Assembly (NCBI RefSeq): GCF_040958095.1
Contig: NC_091180.1
Span: forward strand, 6,882,051 to 6,946,050
Origin: Procambarus clarkii
Lineage: Eukaryota; Arthropoda; Malacostraca; Decapoda; Cambaridae
Direction of reading: 5' to 3'
DNA: 64,000 nt
A program made the translations under genes and the position numbers. The notes under the pieces were generated by a model. The model made no database searches and had not been told where the DNA came from. It saw only the letters and a list, made by a program, of their open reading frames with translations. Shown in pieces: positions 31,980 to 44,785 of the stretch (its first letter is position 1; each line of letters begins with the position of its first letter).

Positions 31980-34900
31980 ACCATCAAATGTGCGGGATAA
32001 TCAGACGGCGCTAAATATCACCAAGGATGCCAATACGAGAACAGAAACGCATAAGGCGAACGATATCAAAAGTATCCAAGTCACCAAGAATACTATCGAG
32101 AGACAAGCGACCATGGGGGACGGTTGGAAAACAAGACACGCTCGTCCTGGAAGTCAGGACATTCAACAACACGACCCTAAGAGGGACAATGCAATTAGGA
32201 CAATAAGGAGCAGGGCGGCGCTCCATCAAGTGACCATGAGTTAAGCGAGTATGACCAATACGCAACCTCACCAGAGCCATTTCCCATCGCCGGTTATGGT
32301 GGCAGGAGGACGGCCACGAGGACACACAACCTTTAAGAGAACGTAGTTTGTTACCAATAACAGACGATCAACAAGCCTGCCAACGGGTAAGGATGGAGGA
32401 ATGGATAACTGGGTAAAAGTCGGAATAAGGAATACCTTTATGAGAGATGGGACAAAAGCGGACAGCTTCCCTGGCGGCAGCATCCGCACGCTCATTTAAA
32501 GAGACACCAATATGGCTGGAAACCCAACAAAACTCAACCGACTTAAATTTACTGTGAACAAGAAACAGCCAATGCTGGATCTCGACAACCACTGGATGAA
32601 CCGGATTAAAGGACCCGAGAGCCATCAGGGCACTACGAGTCAACAACAATTACAAAGGAAGATTGACAACGAGAGAGCAGGAGACTAAGAGCATAGAGAA
32701 TAGCATAAAGCTCCACTGTGAAGATGCTAGTCTCCGGAGGTAAGCGACACATATAACTGTGATCAGGAAACACAACAGAGTAGCCAACACCGTCCACAGA
32801 CTTAGACCCATCAGTGAAGACGAAAACGGAGTGCGAGTGAGAAGAAAAGTGCTCAAGGAAAAGGTGTTTTAGAATTGTAGGAGGGGTAAAAGCTTTAGTG
32901 ATGTGGGTCAAGGATGTACAAAACTGCGGAAATGGGACACTCTACGGGGGCAAAGAAGGAACAACACGAGGAGAAATATTAGAAATACGAACGGAAAGAG
33001 AATCCTGTAAGCGAGATAACCGGACAGAAAGAGGGAGGCGGTGAAGAGGAACAGGAACCGCAGGAGGGGTAAAAGTTAAAGCACGACAGAGGCGTGAGGA
33101 AGGATGTTACAAGGATCGTGCAAGATAGCGAAGACAATAGCGATCATGGCAGTCCTGGAGAGACAGGAAGCCAGTGTCAACATACAAGCTGATGACGGGA
33201 GTCGAACGAAAGGCACCAGAGCTAAGGCGCAACCCAGTATGGTGCAAAGCATCAAGACGGCGAAGAGTAGAAGGAGAAGCAGACGAGTAAGCAGGGCAAC
33301 AATAATCGAGCTTAGACAGGATGAGAGAGGAATGTAAAGCAAGGAGAGAGCACCTATCCACTCCCCAAGAAATATGGTACAATACCCGAAGGAGGGTAAG
33401 GGCCTTAGAGCACTCAACACGGAGGTAAGAGATATGGAGAGAACAAGACAAATGAGCGTTAAAGAATTACCCCAAAAGCTTCGCGGAATCTTTGTACACA
33501 ATGGGGTGACCATAAAGCGACAAAGAAGGACGAAGAACGACCCGTTTCCGAGTAAAAGTCATGGCACAAGTCTTAGATATAGCCATGATCAGTGGCCCAA
33601 GACGACACGGCATCAATCGCAAGTTGAAGCCGGCGTTGAGGGAGAGGCGAATCATCACCCTGACAGCAAAGGGTAAGATCGTCGACATAAAGAGCGGAGA
33701 AGACACCTGAAGGAAGAGAGGAAAGAAGACCATTGAGGGCAACCAGAAAAAGGGTAGTGCTCAGAACACTACCCTGGGGCACACCTTCGTATTGCTGAAA
33801 AGAGACAGAGAGAGCAGTACCAAGCCTCCCCCGAAAGGAACGACGAGAGAGGAAACTGCGGAGAAAGAGAGGGAGACAATCAAGAAGGCCAAAAGAATGA
33901 AGCTGGGACAGAATGTGATATCGCCAAGTGGTGTCTTAAGCCTTTTCCAGGTCAAAAAGGACAGCAACAACGGAGGTCTTCGCAGCAAAAGCAGTACGAA
34001 TATAGACCTCCAAGTTCACCTGGACATCTGTTGTGCTGCGGCACTTGCGGAAACCAAATTGAGAAGGGGAGAGGAGGTGATGGTGTTCCAGGAACCACAT
34101 CAGACGAACGTTAACCATACGTTCAAAGAGTTTGCAGACACAACTTGTAAGGGCAATAGGGCGAAATTCCTTAGGGGATGTTCCCAGAGACCCCGGTTTG
34201 CGAACAGGGAGGACAACAACATCGAGCCAGTCCTCAAGGACTGATGACAACTTCCAGATCTGATTATACAGAGTCAGTAAATACTGAGACGTGCAAGGAG
34301 GGAGATGACGAAGCATCTCATAATGAATACCATCACAGCCCGCCGCTGTAGAACCGCAGAGGGCCAGGGCAGACCAAAGTTCAGAGAGAGACAAGGGATC
34401 GTTATAGGGAAGGCGAAGATGAGTACAGAAATCCAAAGGGCAAGATTCAAGGACAGGTTTACGAAGAAGGAAAGATTGAGGAAGATGAAAACCGGACCTA
34501 ACAGAAGAAAAGTGGGAACCCAGTTTGGTAGCGACCTGCAACGGGTCCGCCACAAGAGTACCACGGAGGTGAAGGACCGGTGAGACATCGGGAACGAACT
34601 TACCCGCTATCTTGCGGATACACTTCCAGATCTGTGGCAGAGGAGTTTCGGACGTAATGGTGGAAACATAAAATGCCCAACAATTACGTTTAGCCATATG
34701 GAAGGCCCTACAGGCCACCGCACTTGCCTTCCGAAATAAAAGAAAAGAATCGGCCGTCTGCCGGCGACGGTGTCTCTTCCAGGCTGCACGCTTACAGCAG
34801 ACAGCCCGAGCACAGTCTGTATTCTACCAGGGAACGCAATTCCGTGGGCCCCGAGAGAAAAAGCGAGGAATAGAGTGGAGGGCAGCATTAAAGAAATTCG

Positions 34901-35725
34901 GGGAGAGGTCAGAGAGAGCAGCACTGAGGGTAAATAGGTTCCAGTCTGCCTTAGCAAACTGCCACCTAGGGAAGGAGAGGGGGAGGGTGAAAAGAGAAAG
35001 AGGTAACAAGGATGGGGAAATAATCAATGCCATGAAGGTCATCAAGAACCTGCCACGTGAAATCTAAGTAAAGAGAAGACGAGCAAAGAGAAAGATCAAG
35101 ACAGGAAAAGGTGCGAGTCTGAGAGTCCAAATGCGTGGGCTCACCAGAATTCAGAAGAAACAGGGAAGAAGAGAGGATGAATGGCTCAAAAAGGCGACCC
35201 CGGGTGTTCGTCAGAACATCACCCCAAAAGGAATGACGACAACTGAAATCACCCAGCAGGAGCACAGGCTCTGGCAAGGAGTCCAGTAGGTGTTTCAGAT
35301 CAGAAAGAGAGACACTCGGGGGGAGATAAATGGAACAAACGGTGTACCATTTCCTCACAAAGATACGAGCAGCAGAACAATGGAGAGGCGAAGGAAAAAG
35401 AATGGGGACAAAGGGAACATCAGTGTGAATCAAGAGAGCAGAAGAGTTAGGAGCCCCAGCAACAGCTGGGGGGGGGTGGGAGGGAGAGAAATAGCCACGA
35501 AAGTGACCAGGATGAGCACCAAGCATCGGCTCCCGGAGACAGACACAAAGGGGCAAAAACCGCGAAATCAGAAGCTGGAGTTCGCGGAAATTGGTGTAAT
35601 AACCACGAACGTTCCATTGAAGAATAGACATCGACGAGAAGAGGAAGGATAGCAACAGAGAACAACAAAGAAACAAAGGCGAAAAGGGAACACAGCATGT
35701 TAAAGAAGCGCAGGATCAGGGTCAA
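31980..35725 (-). pseudogene. LINE copy C ORF2 (APE-RT-RNase H), decayed
   Basis: The endonuclease starts LQWNVRGYYTNFRELQLL, but catalytic positions have changed: GDFN of copy A is GDFS here, and the SDHFPI motif is IDYFPI, so the active-site His is lost. RT is read in several frames (KEFRPIALTSCVCKLFERM, MPQGSVLSTTLF, LYVDDL). RNase H retains FTDGSKSVDGVGYS and FTVELYAIL, with a deletion at the third acidic block near 32640. The zinc tail RIGHTRLTHGHL is present. Clearly inactive. Confidence 0.8.
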
Positions 35726-35739
35726 GGGTCAGCAAAGTC

Positions 35740-37576
35740 AGAGTTAGGGGGCATGGGTAAACTGAGTAAAGAAGGAGGGAAGGTAGCTACAGGATCGACC
35801 AGGGGCGGACGAGCAGGGTCCGGAGGAGGAAGAAGGGGGAAAACAGCGGGTCAAGGACAGAACCAGGAGAGACAGAAACAAGGGGATGCACTTTAGCAAG
35901 GGAACCAACCAAAAGGGAAGCGGGGGCCAAAGAAACCTCCGTAGCAGGAACAGGGGGCGTAACCACCGAAATGGGAGGGGACGGAACGAGAGAGTCAGAA
36001 GTAAGGGACGAGGAAGAAAGCAAAGCCTTTTTACCTGCCGGGGAGGAGGAAGGAAAGGAGACAGGCTTACGCTTCAGACTCAAAGAGACAGGTGTCGCAG
36101 CAACTATGTACTGGGCAACGGATTCCAGCGTCTCAACAGAAGCTGAACAAGAGCATACACGACGGCCATTGGGAGAGCGATGGACATCAGCCCGTACCGA
36201 CAGGTGACATGGAGAGCCAATAGACAGAGGAGAAGGACGGGAAGGAGGAGCGGAGGGAGACGTGGAAGAAGACATAGGAGATATGACAGACCGGGAAGGA
36301 AGAAGGGGAACCCCAGACAGAGGACCAGGAGGGGGACCCTTCGGGACAGAACTCAATGGAACAGAGGAGGGAGAGGTGGGCATATCAGGGTCCAAGGCCT
36401 GGAAATGGTTTCGAGTCTAAGGAAGGTGGGAAGGATGAGGAGAGGAAGAGCGCAACACGTGAGCATAAGAGACGTTAGCATAAGGTGGGAACCGGCGAAC
36501 CTGGTGCCTCGCCTCAGGAAAAGATAAATGCTCCCGGTGCTTCAAGTTGAGGACAGCTGCCTCAAGCTTATAATATATACACGCATGGGAGAAGGTAGGG
36601 TGGGTCTCACCGTAATTGAGGCAGCGAGCCTGGGGAGAAGTGCACTCCGACTTAGAGTGACCTTCGGCCCCACACAAAGGACAGAGACACACAGTTCCAG
36701 AGCAGTGGAGGGCACCATGCCTAAACCTCCAGCACCTATTACAGAGCCGAGGAGAGGGAATGTACTCCTGGACAGAGCACCTGGCACCAGCAAGAATGAC
36801 AGACGGCGGAAGGGTCCTACCATCAAAGGTAATCTTCACAACCCGAAGGGGTTGATGGCGACGACCACGAGGGGGACGAGTAAACGAGTCTACCTGGAGG
36901 ATAGAATGGCCCTGGGCATCGAGGATATGACGAATATCCTCGTGGCAGTCCTGGAGATTCCGAACACCGGTAGCAACATGGGGTGGGAGGAGAATAGTGC
37001 TAACAGTGGCATTCAACCGAACGTTCTTGGAGATACGAACAGGGGTCTCGCCAAGGCAGGACAAGGCGACCAGTGGGAGGCTGCATCCTGAGGAGCAGCA
37101 GCAACGACACGTGCACCAAGACGGGTGGGGTGAAAAGTAACAGAGGCATCTATGGAATAAACAAGGTGCCTATGAAGGGAGAAATCGTCAGGAGGCGCAG
37201 AATCAAGAGGGAGGAGATCAAAGTACTTGGCTCACGAAGCAGGACCAAACAAGGCTTGATACGCATCAGCACGGGAAAGAATCGAGCGAGTGCGGCCGTG
37301 TCGAGGACGGCGATGAGAACCCACAAAGAGAGAGGGGTTAAGAGACTAAGCTGTGCCAGGGGACGAGGTGGTCACCACTAGGGGCTTGGGGCTCGACCCA
37401 ACCACAGAGGAGGGAGGGGAGCCGAGGGGAGTAGTCCGGAGGGTCAAAGGAGGAGCAAGGTCGGGGCCCAACGCAATGGAGGCTACAGAGCCCGGTCTTC
37501 CAATACAGGCAGACTCGGGGGCTTGGTCGCCCACCCCACGAGCCTGAGAGGGTACAAGAGGAACATTCATCACCAT
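35740..37576 (-). pseudogene. LINE copy C ORF1, broken
   Basis: Starts near MVMNVPLVPSQARGVGDQAP, stops early after SSPGTA, and later reads YQALFGPAS followed by TGA, then AKYFDLLPLDSAP. A long intact block (36417-37064) carries GETPVRISKN, RVVKITFDGRTLPP and the zinc knuckles CNRCWRFRHGALHC / CPLCGAEGHSKSEC / CLNYGETHPTFSHAC, where the second Cys of the last knuckle is Tyr. A Pro/Ser/Val-rich C-terminus follows (35787-36395). Confidence 0.78.
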
Positions 37577-38107
37577 AAATACGAAAAGAAACTTTCATTC
37601 ATGAATGTGCCCCCACACCCACCATGGAGCCACAATTAGAGGCAGGACACCCAACAAAAAGCTATCGCCGATCAAGCCGGGGCCCCCTAAAGGTGAGTGG
37701 TGAGGATACGCCCCACAAACGCCACCTTAAAAACCGTCAGTCCGTTGAGATCGGGTTCAGTAATGAAAGGGGGATTGACAATAAATGGTTCCCCTTGCTC
37801 GAGAAGTTGGGTACTACAATTCTACGGGTGCAAGAGTATGCCTCCTCAAACACCCGGGCGTCAAAACAAAAGAAGGCCAAAAGAATGATCAAAACAGGCA
37901 TATGGTCAGCAGGAAATGACAACGAGAAAGGAGAAGAGGGGGGGAGAAAAACCAAACAAAAGGAAAAGGATAAGGCGTCCAGCAAAATTTGTGAGGACAG
38001 CAGCAGGAGCACAAGGCTACAAAAGGACAGGGGTACCACCCCAAGGAGAATCACACTCCGGCAGCCGCCCACCAAGCCCCCTCACGGCAGCAATGAGCTG
38101 GACACGG

Positions 38108-38600
38108 AGGGGGCACTAAACACAAGGCACTGCACTGAAAACAAGAATCAGGAACTGAAGTCACACGACCATGCCTCAAACACATCACCCAAGAACTGAA
38201 GATGTGGGTAGCCGTAGTGTCGGGTCTGGAGCTCCCCCTTTTCCCTCCCGGGGAGGGGGAAGCTGTGCAGACAGCGACGCGACACGTGGTGACTTCATGC
38301 TCGTTTTTCTTGGAGGATCTCTGTCCACTTGTTTGACGTTTCAGTAGTAGTTTCAACCAGAATAGGAGTTTGTTTTAGGATGCTTACCTTTCTGGGAGCC
38401 TGACCCGGGCAATGGCAGACATAGAATGCTCCAAATCACATGTGACCTCTATAGGCCATTGCTCCTCATGCCTTTCTGAGGGGGCCAGGTTCAGGCTCGT
38501 GGTCCCCGTTAAGTCTAAGAACTCCATTTACACTGATGCCAAAGTCTAATATGTCCAAATCAGCCTGGATAGCTCCGAGGAGCCGAAGGGGCTCCCCCAA
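38108..38600 (-). mobile_element. DIRS-like terminal/leader region (probably of D1)
   Basis: Matches 54765-55265 in the same orientation: GGGGAGGGGGAAGCTG, AACCAGAATAGGAGTTTGTT, TTACCTTTCTGGG, ATAGAATGCTCCAAATCACA, GAGGGGGCCAGGTTC, GCTCGTGGTCCCCG, AGCCTGGATAGCTCC. It lies upstream of DIRS gag in both places, which suggests element terminus or leader; that role is inferred from position. Confidence 0.6.
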
Positions 38601-39466
38601 AAAGTTTCTTAAACTGTTGGCATTCTTTCTAAGATCAGATATTATGTACTTTGCTCTGCCTGATAATGCTATATTACTCTCTCATCTATCCTTATCTCAA
38701 TTATGATATTTGTGCTTGGGGTTCTACTACCCAAAATCATCTACGTCGTCTAATTACTCAACACAAATCTGCTATTAGAACAATAGCAAACTCTGGCCCC
38801 AGACAGCACTCGGTACCCTTACTTAAATCTCAGAATATGTTAGATATTAAGTCACTGCACATCCTCTCAAGTGTACTCTATATATTTAAAAATCTGAACT
38901 GAAATGCCAATGATGATTTTAAATACTTCCTAGACGGCTGTAACAGAACACATGAGCACCACACCAGAAACAAATACCTATTTGATATTCCAAGAGTGCG
39001 ACTTAACCAAACTAAAAGTGCTCTACAAATCAAGGGACCCAGAATGTGGAATGACCTTCCCAATCACATCAAAGACTGTACACCTCTCAACCAATTTAAG
39101 AGAAAAACCAAGTACTGTACTACCTAATAAACTCCATGTAACCTACCTTACCCCCTAAATATCAACCCATGTCTTGCTATTTTCAAACAATACTGTTTGT
39201 TGACCAACTTGTATGTTACAGATTTGTCATTTTTTCCCCTTTTTTAACTTAATTGATGCTTTGATCTCAATTAGTATCAAGTTTTAGTGTAAGTGTTTTT
39301 TCTCACACCTTGCCCAAAATGCTGTGCGTATTAGTGGCTTTAGGCATTGTATGTACTAGCTCTTTCTAGGAAATCCAACATTATGTTTGTACTGTAACTC
39401 ATCTTGTATGTATGTACTTTTACCTGAATAAACATTTGATTTTGATTTGATTTGATTTGGTTTCCT
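38601..39466 (+). mobile_element. CR1/L2-like LINE 3' end
   Basis: Plus-strand tail of a non-LTR RT: IMLYYSLIYPYLNYDICAWG, HNHLRRL-like RLITQHKSAIRTI, then (frame-shifted) YLFDIPRVRLNQTKSALQIK and GPRMWNDLPNHIKDC. A 3' UTR of about 330 bases ends in TGATT repeats at about 39440-39462. The GPxxWNDLP block is related to the tail at 20469-21069. 5' truncated and frameshifted. Confidence 0.78.
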
Positions 39467-40210
39467 GTTCCAAGGCTTGTTTATCTCGAACTGTCCCATT
39501 ATCATTAACTCTGGCCAGTCTGCGGTCTACCTTTGGGCCTACGATGTTCACAAGTTGTGGTTTTGGCCACTGTGTTATCTAACGTATCGTGGGCTGATAT
39601 TCGGACTTGGAGGTTTTGGAAGCCTAACAGGGTCCTGGCAGCACATTATTTCATCAAATGTTCCTGGTCCCTGTCAGGCTTGTGTTACCCTTGGGTCAGA
39701 TTTTTGGTTCTGGTACTTTGTTTTCTTGAGTGTTGCTGCTTTCCTCATCCCTATAAGTCCATTGTTAGACAAGATTCAGTTAATTGCTGAGGACTCCTCC
39801 AGGAACCCCAGAGTTGAATGTAATGATATGCCTCTTTCTGGTAGGGCTTTGGTGATACGCTGATTTCCCCCCTCCCCAGGCAAGTTGGTTCATAGTCTAT
39901 GAGCTCTAAACTAAGGCATGATAGGGAAAAGGCTGGTAGCTCCTGAGGTACTGTACTGCCACCTGTTGGTGGCCAGTCATAACTAGGGGGATTTGAGTTC
40001 AATTGGGTGAATCGTTTACAAAGTCATTTGACTTTTTCAGTGCTTCATTTTCTTCGAACCTTGCAGTTGTCTGCATTACTTCGCTTAATTTCTGGATGTT
40101 TTCTCTCCAAAGGTAGCCAAGTTAGTGAGATAACTTCAGGAAGCCACTGTGGTCCTACCAGAAAGAGGCCTTTTATTAAACTCAACACTGGCTTTTAATT
40201 TTCAAACTCA
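39467..40210 (+). mobile_element. DIRS-like remnant D5: recombinase C-terminus and 3' end
   Basis: Plus-strand frames read YDVHKL, then ATVLSNVSWADIRTWRFWKP, NRVLAAHYFIK and NVPGPCQACVTLGS. This is the C-terminus of a DIRS tyrosine recombinase; the Tyr in AAHY is the candidate nucleophile. Two frames are needed, so it is broken. Downstream sequence to about 40210 contains GGTAGCTCCTGAGGTACTG and is probably the element's 3' end. Confidence 0.6.
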
Positions 40211-40304
40211 TCATAAAAACTATAAATTTGATGTGCAGGAATAGGTTAACTGAACCCTGCTTACTTTGGTGCAAGTAAACTGTTGTTTTCTAAATGTTTG
40301 TTAC

Positions 40305-41116
40305 TTCCCAGACATGGTACTGCAGTTGTGTTACTTCCCACACATGGTGCTGCAGTTGTGTTACTTCCCAGACATGGTGCTGCAGTTGTGTTACTTCCCA
40401 GACATGGTGCTGCAGTTGTGTTACTTCCCAGACATGGTGCTGCAGTTGTGTTACTTCCCAGACATGGTGCTGCAGTTGTGTTACTTCCCAGATATGGTGC
40501 TGTAGTTGTGTTACTTCCCAGACATGGTGCTGCAGTAGTGTTACTTCCCAGACATGGTGCTGCAGTTGTGTTACTTCCCAGACATGGTGCTGCAGTTGTG
40601 TTACTTCCCAGACATGGTGCTGCAGTTGTGTTACTTCCCAGACATGGTGCTGCAGTTGTGTTACTTCCCAGACATGGTACTGCAGTTGTGTTACTTCCCA
40701 GACATGGTGCTGCAGTAGTGTTACTTCCCAGACATGGTGCTGCAGTTGTGTTACTTCCCAGACATGGTGCTGCAGTTGTGTTACTTCCCAGACATGGTGC
40801 TGCAGTTGTGTTACTTCCCAGACTTAGTGCTGCAGTTGTGTTACTTCCCAGACATGGTGCTGCAGTTGTGTTATTTCCCAGACATGGTGCTGCAGTTGTG
40901 TTACTTCCCAGACATGGTGCTGCAGTTGTGTTACTTCCCAGACATGGTGCTGCAGTTGTGTTACTTCCCAGACATGGTGCTGCAGTTGTGTTACTTCCCA
41001 GACATGGTGCTGCAGTTGTGTTACTTCCCAGACATGGTGCTGGAGTTGTGTTACTTCCCAGACTTGGTGCTGCAGTTGTGTTACTTCCCAGACATGGTGC
41101 TGCAGTTGTGTTACTC
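40305..41116. repeat. 30-bp minisatellite (CCCAGACATGGTGCTGCAGT)
   Basis: About 27 units of CCCAGACATGGTGCTGCAGT plus TGTGTTACTT, nearly identical with scattered single-base variants. CTGCAG recurs every 30 bp. Open in several frames (S-N-T-T-A-A-P-C-L-G repeats on the minus strand). Confidence 0.95.
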
Positions 41117-43675
41117 AAGAGTCATGTTTTTCCCCTAAAGTAAAATATGAAATATTATATATTCAGATGTCCAGTTACTGCTGAGCTTAAGAGGTGAATG
41201 GAGTGAAGGTATGGTAGCTAATGTCTTTTTTTTTATCCTGCACAGGAATTAACCCTGGGCCCTTTTGCATGTGAGAACAATTGCCCATACCATCATTTAA
41301 CAATGGGCTTGTCCTGCAGTTTTAGTGCACTTATAAGTAAAATAATTAATTACTTTCTCTATATCACCTATTTAATATATTTTTGCCTATCAACTGGCTG
41401 ATTATCTTTAAGATATTCTAAACTTGGTAACTAAATTTTCCCCCGTGTGCAGTTGGGGGAAATAAATGCAATCATTTAACTCAATAAATATATATTTATC
41501 TCATGTACTACATGTTGATAGATCTTCCAAATAACTAGTGTACTATGTAATGGACTCAAGCAAACATTGATTAATATTAAATCCTTTAATTTAAAATGCA
41601 TTATAAATTATCATAACAATGTGAATGTTATCATGTAAATCTAATGAAAATGTTACAGAGCAAACTTAATATAAAACCTGATTCAGTATTATCAACAATT
41701 TATACAAGCACAGTATTACGAAAACTTGACATATATTTTTGACATTGTTACTGTAAAAAATTAAGTAGAACTTAAAAGACTGCTGTGTGCTTGTTCACAT
41801 ACTACACATACAGGCACTGATATTGTATTAACAGATTTCTTATACACAGATTGTTCAGCGCAGTACCATAATCAGGTATTGCGGTTACACCCTCATCGTG
41901 TAGATGGCTACTGCTCGGTGTACACGGTCAAATCCTCGGGTTCCAGTGAACCTACAACTTATGCAGCTCACCACTAATACTTATTCGTACCTAAATATTT
42001 GTACCATCTTTACAGGGCCAAAAATCACCATTAAGGTATCAGCAAATTTTTATTTATTTATTCCAGAGATGTGCACATGGTATCCACTAAAGTCTGTTAT
42101 CCACCTGCTCTTCAGTTCATCTCATGTTGATTCAGTATAAATGCCTGTAATTGGATATGAATATTTCTAGAATCTTTGGATTATAAAGAGAGCAACTTAT
42201 ATTATAAGATTACAGCATTCTTCAAATACATATAACCCCTGCAATTCTTGATATCTGTATTTTCAAATATACACTAGAACAACTCCAGAATCAAAATTAA
42301 ATGCAAAATTACATGAGGGTGTGCTGAAGATGTCGTGACCTCCCACCTCCCTTGTGTCTGGGAGGTGGGGACCAGTAGTGCAAAGAGTAACAGCACCCAT
42401 CTCCAATTTATGAAGCTTGTACATAGTTTCGTTGGTTATGCAAACTCAATTATATACTGCTTGTCATGCAACAACTCACTTGGTATATGCAATATACTGC
42501 TTGTCGCTTAGGTAAATTACTTAATATTTTGTATTTAATTGTCAAGTACAGTCATGCTACATTTAAAAGTGTATGTAAAAAATGAATATACAGTACACAA
42601 GATGAATAATCTGTATCACATACGTTGTTTGTATTTACGTTTTGCCACACATGCATGCATTATTACACGTTAAATTCATTAGAATTATATACATATGTTG
42701 AGTGGTGGTCAAATATTAGCCAAAACAACAATTTACTGCCTTCTTGAAGCAATATAGCATAAAGAAATAATTACCGTACAGAAAATGGCTTATACAATAT
42801 AAACAGGATGACAACCATTTTTGTGTGATATTAATATTACTATTATAGGCACACATTTTCCTTAGAACTGTCTTTGGCTAATTCTTAAGTTGCAATTTGA
42901 AATTTTTTACCTTCATAATGCACAGCAAGTTATTAGTTTATAAATGGGATTAGTAGACTATTATGATGAGTAATATAGGGAACTAAATCAACATTAGACA
43001 TATATAAAGTTAACCCATGCAAAATGGATTGACATTTCAAGACAATTCTTGCATTATTTTGAATACTGCTCATTCAGAATATATTATATACCATCTTGTT
43101 GCTTGTGCTTGATTCCTCCTTTGCATTAAATCTCAACTTTTGCACGAGTGATTAACCTGAGAATGGGGTGCAATCACCAGCATCTTCATTCCATTTTGCA
43201 ATCCCATTCATTCTCTCATACTTTAAGATACACATTGTCAAGCACTTTCTACCTTTCCTCAAAACTGAAATATAAAGTGCTTTTCATTTTTATGCCATTA
43301 TGGACATCAAGTGAGTAATTATCACAAGAAATGACTAGCCAGCATGGCTGTAGAGCAGAGTAAGTTACAGCATAATAGTGTTCCAAGATGCTCATGACAC
43401 CAAGGTAATTAAAGAGATGCATCTGTAGTGTAAGAAAAATCTCCTCCAAGTTCCATCATTACAACAGTTCATTTTTGCACAAAGCTTCATTCCTCATTTC
43501 TTTTATACGGTATTTTGTATATACTCTATTTCTAATTCGGTTACATTATTACCTTTATTTAATGATCCTCATGCCTTATGTCAGTCACTCCATTTCTTTG
43601 TGTGTGTTTGTGTTAGCTCTGTGATCTACCCATCTTTGGCTTTGGCTTGCCTACAATGTTTTTAACTCTTAAAGT
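41117..43675. other. AT-rich single-copy-like region, no feature recognised
   Basis: About 2.5 kb of AT-rich sequence without tandem structure, transposon motifs or convincing coding frames. The only local structure noticed is a short inverted repeat of CCACCTCCC/GGGAGGTGGG near 42345-42370. Compatible with intron or intergenic DNA. Confidence 0.5.
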
Positions 43676-43812
43676 GTGATAGTCATTGTGTGTGTCGATT
43701 GCCTAGTGAAATGCAGTCATCATTATATGAAGGTATATTATCATAAACCTTTGGTTTATGTTTGGATGGTGATGTTGCCCATATGGTTCTGTAACTCAAT
43801 GGTGTCTCGCAG

Positions 43813-43933
43813 CAGTCTTTCAAGACTAGAAAATTATTTGGAGTCAGCTGTCCATCAGCTCCTGGTCCGCCATCAGGATGATACGACTCTAGAACTTCCA
43901 GAGTCAACAAAATCCTCACTGGATAAGATTTTG
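43813..43933 (+). CDS. Possible internal exon of an unrecognised host gene
   Basis: A 121-bp segment preceded by TGGTGTCTCGCAG (acceptor-like) and followed by GTATTTTT (donor-like). In its open frame it reads SLSRLENYLESAVHQLLVRH, QDDTTLELPESTK, SSLDKIL: amphipathic, compositionally ordinary protein, unlike the low-complexity frames elsewhere. It lies in AT-rich single-copy-like DNA. I do not recognise the family. The upstream pyrimidine tract is weak, so it may be chance. Confidence 0.3.
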
Positions 43934-44280
43934 GTATTTTTTTTTTATTACTTTTGCATATAGATTCCTTATTCATGAATGCATTTCATATGAAAAATAA
44001 CAAATTATTTTTGGTTTGGTTTGGGCTCCCATCACAATGTAATAGGAATATATTTGGAAGACTGCTGATTACTGGCCAGGCCAAATTAAAGGTAGATATA
44101 TGAGTGAGTATGTATTTGCTATGCTGTACCTTCAAATGAAGATCTACCACTTAATTACAAATAAAAAATAATTCATTTTTAAGTCTGGGTGGCAAATTTG
44201 ATGATAGCCACACTTTAAAGCTAAAAGGTACAGCAGTTCTTGGTATTTCTAAAAATGTAACAATGAGCATGAATAGCTCT

Positions 44281-44305
44281 GCGCACACACACACACACAC
44301 ACACT
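44281..44305. repeat. (CA)n microsatellite
   Basis: About 11 CA repeats immediately 5' of a LINE tail. Confidence 0.9.
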
Positions 44306-44326
44306 GATTTCACTGCACAAGACAAA

Positions 44327-44785
44327 GCTGGAAAAAGTTCAAAGGTATACCACTAGACTAGTCCCAGAACTAAGAGGCATGAGTTACGAGGAAAGGCTGC
44401 AGGAAATGCACCTTACGACACTGGAAGACACAAGAGTAAGGGGAGACATGATAACAACCTACAAAATCCTCAGGGGAATCGACCGGGTAAACAAGGATAA
44501 ACTATTCAACACTGGTGGTACGCAAACAAGGGAACACAGGTGGAAACTGAGTACCCACATGAGCCACAGGGACGTTAGAAAGAACTTTTTCAGTGTCAGA
44601 GTAGTTAATGGATGGAATGCATTAGGCAGTGATGTGGTGGAGGCTGACTCCATATACAATTTCAAATGTAGATATGATAAGAACCCAGTAGGCTCAGGAA
44701 TCTGTACACCAGTTGATTGACAGTTGAGAGGCAGGACCAAAGAGCCAAAGCTCAACCCCCGCAAGCACAAATAGGTGAGTACACA
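44327..44785 (+). mobile_element. CR1/Jockey-like LINE 3' tail
   Basis: The open frame from 44379 reads MSYEERLQEMHLTTLEDTRV, RGDMITTYKILRG, THMSHRDVRKNFFSVRVVNG and WNALGSDVVEADSIYNFKCR, the standard C-terminal tail of decapod LINE reverse transcriptases (RGDMITTYKIL and the FFSxRVVNxWN block). The 3' end GCAAGCACAAATAGGTGAGT leads into ACAC repeats. Family matches the nested LINE at 61975-63092 by type; 5' truncated. Confidence 0.82.

Larger units (their letters stand above)
31926..38107 (-). mobile_element. I/Nimb-like LINE copy C (near full length)
   Basis: Same family and orientation as A and B, more diverged. 3' tail at 31926 (AAGTAAGTAATTAATTATC), ORF2, ORF1, then a 5' UTR to about 38107. 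DIRS sequence of the same orientation lies on both sides (gag start to the left, terminal region to the right), so it appears to have inserted into D1, with about 600 bp of the DIRS leader missing. I could not see a clean target duplication. Confidence 0.82.

Noticed and set aside
40261-41143. Mucin-like Thr/Ala/Pro protein on the minus strand and an antisense partner
   Set aside because: 30-bp stop-free repeat, open in several frames of both strands; no signal peptide or conserved flanks.
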